64,000 nt of DNA from Roseomonas sp. AR75 (GTDB lineage Bacteria; Pseudomonadota; Alphaproteobacteria; Acetobacterales; Acetobacteraceae): assembly GCF_005222815.1 (NCBI RefSeq), contig NZ_STGB01000001.1, positions 868,001-932,000 on the forward strand. The letters run 5' to 3'. Positions within the stretch are counted from its first letter, which is position 1. Each line of letters begins with the position of its first letter. Both the position numbers and the translations under genes were made by a program. Positions 60,347-64,000 of this stretch are shown here, piece after piece. The notes under the pieces were generated by a model. It did no database searches. It had not been told where the DNA came from and worked only from the letters and a program-made list of their open reading frames with translations.

Positions 60347-61345
60347 ATGCCGAACACGCCCGCCTGCCTGCCTCGCGGCCTGACGCGCCGCACGGCCCTG
60401 CTTGCGCTCGGCGCGACGTCCCTCGCGGGTCGCGCACAGGCGCAGTCGGATTGGCCAACACGGCCGATCCGCATCCTCGTCGGCTATCCCGCCGGCGGCG
60501 CCAACGACCTTGTCGCCCGCGCCGTCGCGCAGCCGCTGTCGGAGACGCTGAAGGTGCCCGTGACGGTGGAGAACCGCACCGGCGCCGCCGGCACGATTGC
60601 AGCAGATGCCGCCAAGCGCGCCGCACCGGATGGCGAGATCCTCTACATGATGTCGAGCGCCCAGGTGCTGGCGCCGGCGGTGCGCAAGGATGTCGGCTTC
60701 GATCCCGTGGCGGATTTCACGCCGATCGCGCTCTGCGCCTCCGCGCCCTATTTCCTCGTCGTCCACAACAGCGTGCCGGCGCGCAACGTGGCGGAGCTGG
60801 TCGCGCTGGCGAAGGCCCGGCCTGGGCAGCTCAGCTTCGCCTCATCCGGCGTCGGCGCGGGGCCGCACCTCACGTCCAGCCTGTTCATGGCGGTCGCTGG
60901 GATCGAGATGAACCACGTGCCCTATCGCGGCGACGCGGATGCGATGGTGGACCTGACGGCTGGGCGCGTGCAGGTCTCCTTCATCTCCGTCGCGCCGACC
61001 TGGCCGCATATCCAGTCCGGCGCGTTGCGCGGGCTCGCCGTCTCCAGCGCCGAGCGGATCGCGCTGGCGCCGAACATCCCGACCGTCGCCGAAAGCGGGT
61101 ACGCGGGCTTCGACATGGGCGCCTGGTGGGGGCTGGTCGGGCCGAAGGGCCTGCCGCGCCCGATCGTGGACAAGGTGGCGAATGCGGTGCGGCCGATCCT
61201 GGATGCGCCGGCCTTTGCACAGCGCTTCGCCGACCAGGGCGTGACGCCGGGCAAGCTCGGCCCCGACGCCTTCGCGCAGCGCATCGCGCAGGACAAGGAG
61301 CGGTTCGCGGATATCGTCCGCCGGGCCGGCATCAGCCCGTCGTGA
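60347..61345 (+). CDS. Bug/TctC-family periplasmic solute-binding protein
   Basis: 332 residues. Signal sequence with RGLTRRTALLALGATSLAG ending near AQAQ. Landmarks RPIRILVGYPAGGANDLVAR, ENRTGAAGTIA, APDGEIL, HVPYRGDADAMVDLTAGRV. GGGAGA precedes the ATG. It is first in a rightward operon of catabolic genes and, like the other two in the window, has no TctAB membrane genes beside it. Its stop overlaps the GTG of the next gene. Confidence 0.93.
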   Translation: MPNTPACLPRGLTRRTALLALGATSLAGRAQAQSDWPTRPIRILVGYPAGGANDLVARAVAQPLSETLKVPVTVENRTGAAGTIAADAAKRAAPDGEILYMMSSAQVLAPAVRKDVGFDPVADFTPIALCASAPYFLVVHNSVPARNVAELVALAKARPGQLSFASSGVGAGPHLTSSLFMAVAGIEMNHVPYRGDADAMVDLTAGRVQVSFISVAPTWPHIQSGALRGLAVSSAERIALAPNIPTVAESGYAGFDMGAWWGLVGPKGLPRPIVDKVANAVRPILDAPAFAQRFADQGVTPGKLGPDAFAQRIAQDKERFADIVRRAGISPS

Positions 61346-62397
61346 CGGAAGCGCCGTCGCGCGTCGCGCTGCTCGGCGGCGGCGCCGTCGGCGGCTTCGT
61401 CGGCGGCAGCCTCGCCGCGGCGGGACACGACGTGCTGATCCTCGACGGCTGGCCCGACAATGTCGCGGCCATCCGGGAGGACGGCCTGCTGCTGGCCACG
61501 CCGGAAGGCGAGCAGCGCAGCCGCCCGCAAGCGCACCACCTGAACGAGGCGCATCTGCTGCGGCGCTTCGCGCCGGAGGTCGCCTTCCTCACGGTGAAGC
61601 TCTACGACACGGATTGGGCGGCGGCGCTGCTCGCCACCTGGCTGCCGCCGCATGTGCCCGTGCTGACACTGCAGAACGCGCTGGTCGAGGAACGCGTCGC
61701 CCACGCGCTGGGCCATGGCCGCGTGCTCGGCGCGATCGGCAGCGGGCTGGACGTGGCGCTGGTCGCGCCCGGCGTGGTGCGGCGCAGCCGCAGGCGCGGC
61801 GCTGCCGGCGGCGCGGTGTTCAAGATCGGCGAGATGCATGGCCGCCGCACGCCGCGCGCCGAGCGCATCGCCGCGCTGCTCGGCGCGGCAGACACCACGA
61901 TGGTCACCGCCGACCTCTGGACCGAGCGCTGGTCCAAGCTGTCGCAGAACACGATGACGACCGGCCTCTCCGGCCTGACGGGGCTGTCGCTCAAGCAGGT
62001 CTATTCGCGGGACGACACGCAGCGCGTTGCGATCGGGCTGGGTGCCGAGGTGCTCGCGCTGGGCGAGGCGCTGGGCTTCCGCCTGGAACGCCTGTTCGGC
62101 GAGCCGCCGGAGACCTGGCGCCGCGCCGCCAAAGGCGATGCCGAGGCCACGGCGGCGGCGAAGGCGGCGATGGCGAAGCAGGCCGCGAGCATGGCGGAGG
62201 GCGGCATGTCCGGCACCCTGCAGGACCTGACCAAGGGCCGCCCGACCGAAGTCGCCTTCTTCAACGGCTATGTGGCGCAGGAAGCCGCGCGGCTCGGCCT
62301 GCCCGCGCCGACCCATGCGCGCATCGCCGCCCTGATCGCCGAAGCCGAGGCTTCGCGCCTCGCACCGGCCGAGTCCAACATCGCCCTGATCGCCTGA
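61342..62397 (+). CDS. Ketopantoate-reductase-family oxidoreductase
   Basis: 351 residues from a GTG at 61342 that overlaps the tctC stop (GTGA). The Rossmann motif VALLGGGAVGGFVGGSLAAAGHDV is followed by LTVKLYDTD, the LTLQNAL segment, and a C-terminal ApbA_C helical domain with the lysine/asparagine site KLSQNTMTTGLSGLTGL. Its place in a catabolic operon argues for a 2-oxo or 2-hydroxy acid other than ketopantoate. Longer than typical PanE (about 300). Confidence 0.9.
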   Translation: MTEAPSRVALLGGGAVGGFVGGSLAAAGHDVLILDGWPDNVAAIREDGLLLATPEGEQRSRPQAHHLNEAHLLRRFAPEVAFLTVKLYDTDWAAALLATWLPPHVPVLTLQNALVEERVAHALGHGRVLGAIGSGLDVALVAPGVVRRSRRRGAAGGAVFKIGEMHGRRTPRAERIAALLGAADTTMVTADLWTERWSKLSQNTMTTGLSGLTGLSLKQVYSRDDTQRVAIGLGAEVLALGEALGFRLERLFGEPPETWRRAAKGDAEATAAAKAAMAKQAASMAEGGMSGTLQDLTKGRPTEVAFFNGYVAQEAARLGLPAPTHARIAALIAEAEASRLAPAESNIALIA

Positions 62398-62417
62398 ACA
62401 ACGGAGACCGCCCGAGC

Positions 62418-63239
62418 ATGACCGAAGGCCTGAGCTTCACCGCCAGCGACGGGCTGCGCATCGCCTACTACGTGGACGACTTCACCGATCCCTGGACCAG
62501 CCCGCCCACGCTGGTGCTGCTGCATTCTGCCATGGGCAATTCGCAGCGCTTCTATTCCTGGATCCCGGGCCTCGCGCGGCACTTCCGCGTGGTGCGGATG
62601 GACCTGCGCGGGCATGGCCGCTCCGAGGTCCCGAAGTCGGACGCGACGCTTTCGATGGAGCGCTTCGTCAAGGATGTCGAGGAGCTGATGGACACGGTCG
62701 GCGCGAAGCAGGCGCATATCGTCGCCAATTCGGCCGGCGGCTACCTTGCGCAGCGCCTGGCGATCACGCGGCCGGAGCGCGTGCTGGGCCTTGCCGTGGT
62801 CGGCTCCACCCCGGGCCTCGACCCGAGCGCGCTGGACTGGCTGCCGCTGATCGAGAAGGAGGGCCTGACGCCGTTCCTGACGCGCACCATCGCCATGCGC
62901 TTCGACCTCGCCAGCACCGACCCCGGCATGGTGCAGTGGTTCCTGAAGCAGACGGCGGAGAACGACCCGGCCTATGTCGCGCGCTTCATCGGCTACATGG
63001 CGACGCAGGAGTGGAGCGCCGACCTGCCGCGCATCAAGGCGCCGACGCTGGTGATCTATCCCGGCGGCGAGACGGTGGGCACCGCCAACAGCTACGACAC
63101 GATGCGCGCCCGCATTCCCGACGTGACGATGATCGAATACCCGCACATGCCGCACAACATCGCGGACATGATGGCGGATCGCTGCGTGGCGGACATCCTC
63201 GCCTTCCTCACCGCCAAGTTCGGCAATCCGAAGGCCTGA
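62418..63239 (+). CDS. Alpha/beta-hydrolase-fold protein, 3-oxoadipate-enol-lactonase-like
   Basis: 273 residues. Oxyanion segment LVLLHSAMGNSQRF, MDLRGHGRSEVP, nucleophile Ser105 in VANSAGG (first Gly of GxSxG replaced by Ala), and a C-terminal His in MPHNIAD. It starts 20 nt after the reductase gene and ends 3 nt before the deacetylase gene. It is a relative of the hydrolase at 44436. Likely a lactone or ester hydrolase. Confidence 0.9.
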   Translation: MTEGLSFTASDGLRIAYYVDDFTDPWTSPPTLVLLHSAMGNSQRFYSWIPGLARHFRVVRMDLRGHGRSEVPKSDATLSMERFVKDVEELMDTVGAKQAHIVANSAGGYLAQRLAITRPERVLGLAVVGSTPGLDPSALDWLPLIEKEGLTPFLTRTIAMRFDLASTDPGMVQWFLKQTAENDPAYVARFIGYMATQEWSADLPRIKAPTLVIYPGGETVGTANSYDTMRARIPDVTMIEYPHMPHNIADMMADRCVADILAFLTAKFGNPKA

Positions 63240-63242
63240 GCC

Positions 63243-64000
63243 ATGCCGCGCCATATCGCCTGCCTCTCTTTCGATTTCGACACCTGGTCCGGCTTCGCCG
63301 CGCGCGGCATGACCACGCCGACGCCCACGTCCCGCGGGGAGTTCGGCGTGGTCGGCGCCGGCCGCATCCTGGACCTGCTGAAGGCACGCGGCCTGAAGGC
63401 AAGCTGGTACGTCCCGGGCGTGGTGATCGAGACCTATCCCGCCGCCTGCGAGCGCATCGTGCGCGAAGGCCATGAGGTCGGCCACCATGGCTGGAGCCAT
63501 GTCCCGCCCGCCTGGCTGGAAGCCGATCGCGAAGCCGATGAATTCGGCCGCGCGGTGGACAGCATCGTGAAGCTCAAGGGCAGCAAGCCCGCCGGCTACC
63601 GCTCGCCATCCTGGGACATCAGCGACCGCACCATCGACCTGATCGCCCAGCATGGCCTGCGCTACGACAGCAGCATGATGGGCCATGACTGCCAGCCCTA
63701 CTTCGCCCGCCGCGGCGACGTGGTGGCCGCCGACCAACCGATGACGTTCGGCGAGACGACGGACCTGGTGGAGATCCCGATCAGCTGGTCGCTGGACGAC
63801 CACCCGCATTTCGAGTTCATCCGCACCAAGACCGAGGTGCTGCCCGGCCTGTCCAACGCCAATGCCGTGCTCGACAACTTCGTCAGCGACTTCGCCTACA
63901 TGAAGCGCACGGAGGAATGGGGCGCGCTGGTCTACACCTTCCACCCCTATGTCGTCGGCCGTGGCCACCGCATGCTGATGCTCGAGAAGCTGATCGACAC
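63243..64000 (+). CDS. Polysaccharide-deacetylase-family protein (truncated by window end)
   Basis: 252 codons are visible and the frame is still open at base 64000. NodB-homology motifs: SFDFDTWSG (catalytic/metal Asp) near residue 9, the metal site GHEVGHHGWSHVPPAW (H-x-x-x-H) near residue 85, YRSPSWDIS near residue 121 and the late VYTFHPYVVG. This branch includes PuuE-type allantoinases and other amide hydrolases as well as sugar deacetylases. Its place after a reductase and hydrolase suggests a small amide substrate rather than a polysaccharide. Confidence 0.88.
   Translation, partial: MPRHIACLSFDFDTWSGFAARGMTTPTPTSRGEFGVVGAGRILDLLKARGLKASWYVPGVVIETYPAACERIVREGHEVGHHGWSHVPPAWLEADREADEFGRAVDSIVKLKGSKPAGYRSPSWDISDRTIDLIAQHGLRYDSSMMGHDCQPYFARRGDVVAADQPMTFGETTDLVEIPISWSLDDHPHFEFIRTKTEVLPGLSNANAVLDNFVSDFAYMKRTEEWGALVYTFHPYVVGRGHRMLMLEKLID

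Overview
This is a gene-dense, very GC-rich chromosomal segment from an alphaproteobacterium. The gene set (C-P lyase, orphan Bug/TctC binding proteins, many ABC uptake operons, ATGA-type overlaps, GTG/TTG starts, palindromic GC-rich intergenic repeats) suggests Acetobacteraceae of the Roseomonas type. That placement is inference from style and content; there is no rRNA or other marker in the window. I saw no tRNA, rRNA, CRISPR array, insertion sequence or phage gene.

Layout. (1) 1-8962: a phosphonate-utilisation locus. phnF, a PhnM paralogue and a PhnD-like binding protein run left; phnGHIJKLM and a DUF1045 2H-phosphoesterase gene run right as one translationally coupled operon, and phnN faces it. 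The phnF/phnG gap holds a perfect 12-bp palindrome, a likely PhnF operator. (2) 9043-24938: gamma-glutamyltransferase-family enzymes, a thiamine-diphosphate enzyme, an RND pump with its adaptor, an amidase, an SDR, csaA, a xanthine phosphoribosyltransferase, a CorC/hemolysin-type membrane protein, and several structured palindromic repeats. (3) 25005-29324: an RpiR regulator with KDPG aldolase and a KDG-type kinase, then a TctC protein and a DUF3830 protein. (4) 29346-39492: eleven leftward genes. The core is a seven-gene unit with a PotABCD-type ABC importer, an aspartoacylase-like deacylase, a 57-residue GatC/AtzG-like mini-protein and an amidase. It is flanked by an aldolase/RraA pair and by a TctC/sulfatase pair. 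(5) 39642-45299: a TauD-type dioxygenase, a second PotABCD-type importer and an alpha/beta hydrolase. (6) 45289-51018: a giant calcium-binding repeat protein of about 1,900 residues built from two kinds of long internal module, with a type I secretion-like C-terminus. (7) 51279-57704: an intradiol ring-cleavage dioxygenase followed by a Liv-type ABC importer and a 3-hydroxyisobutyrate-dehydrogenase-like enzyme. (8) 57865-64000: a MetE-like protein, a DUF892 ferritin-like protein, and a GntR-controlled operon (TctC, ketopantoate-reductase-like enzyme, alpha/beta hydrolase, polysaccharide deacetylase) that runs off the window.

How it fits together: most of the segment concerns scavenging. Each importer or periplasmic binding protein is coupled to a few hydrolases or oxidoreductases for a substrate that is not identified. 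The best-defined pathway is C-P lyase. The most novel-looking items are the importer/deacylase/mini-protein/amidase operon, the modular calcium-binding giant and a cloverleaf-like intergenic repeat.
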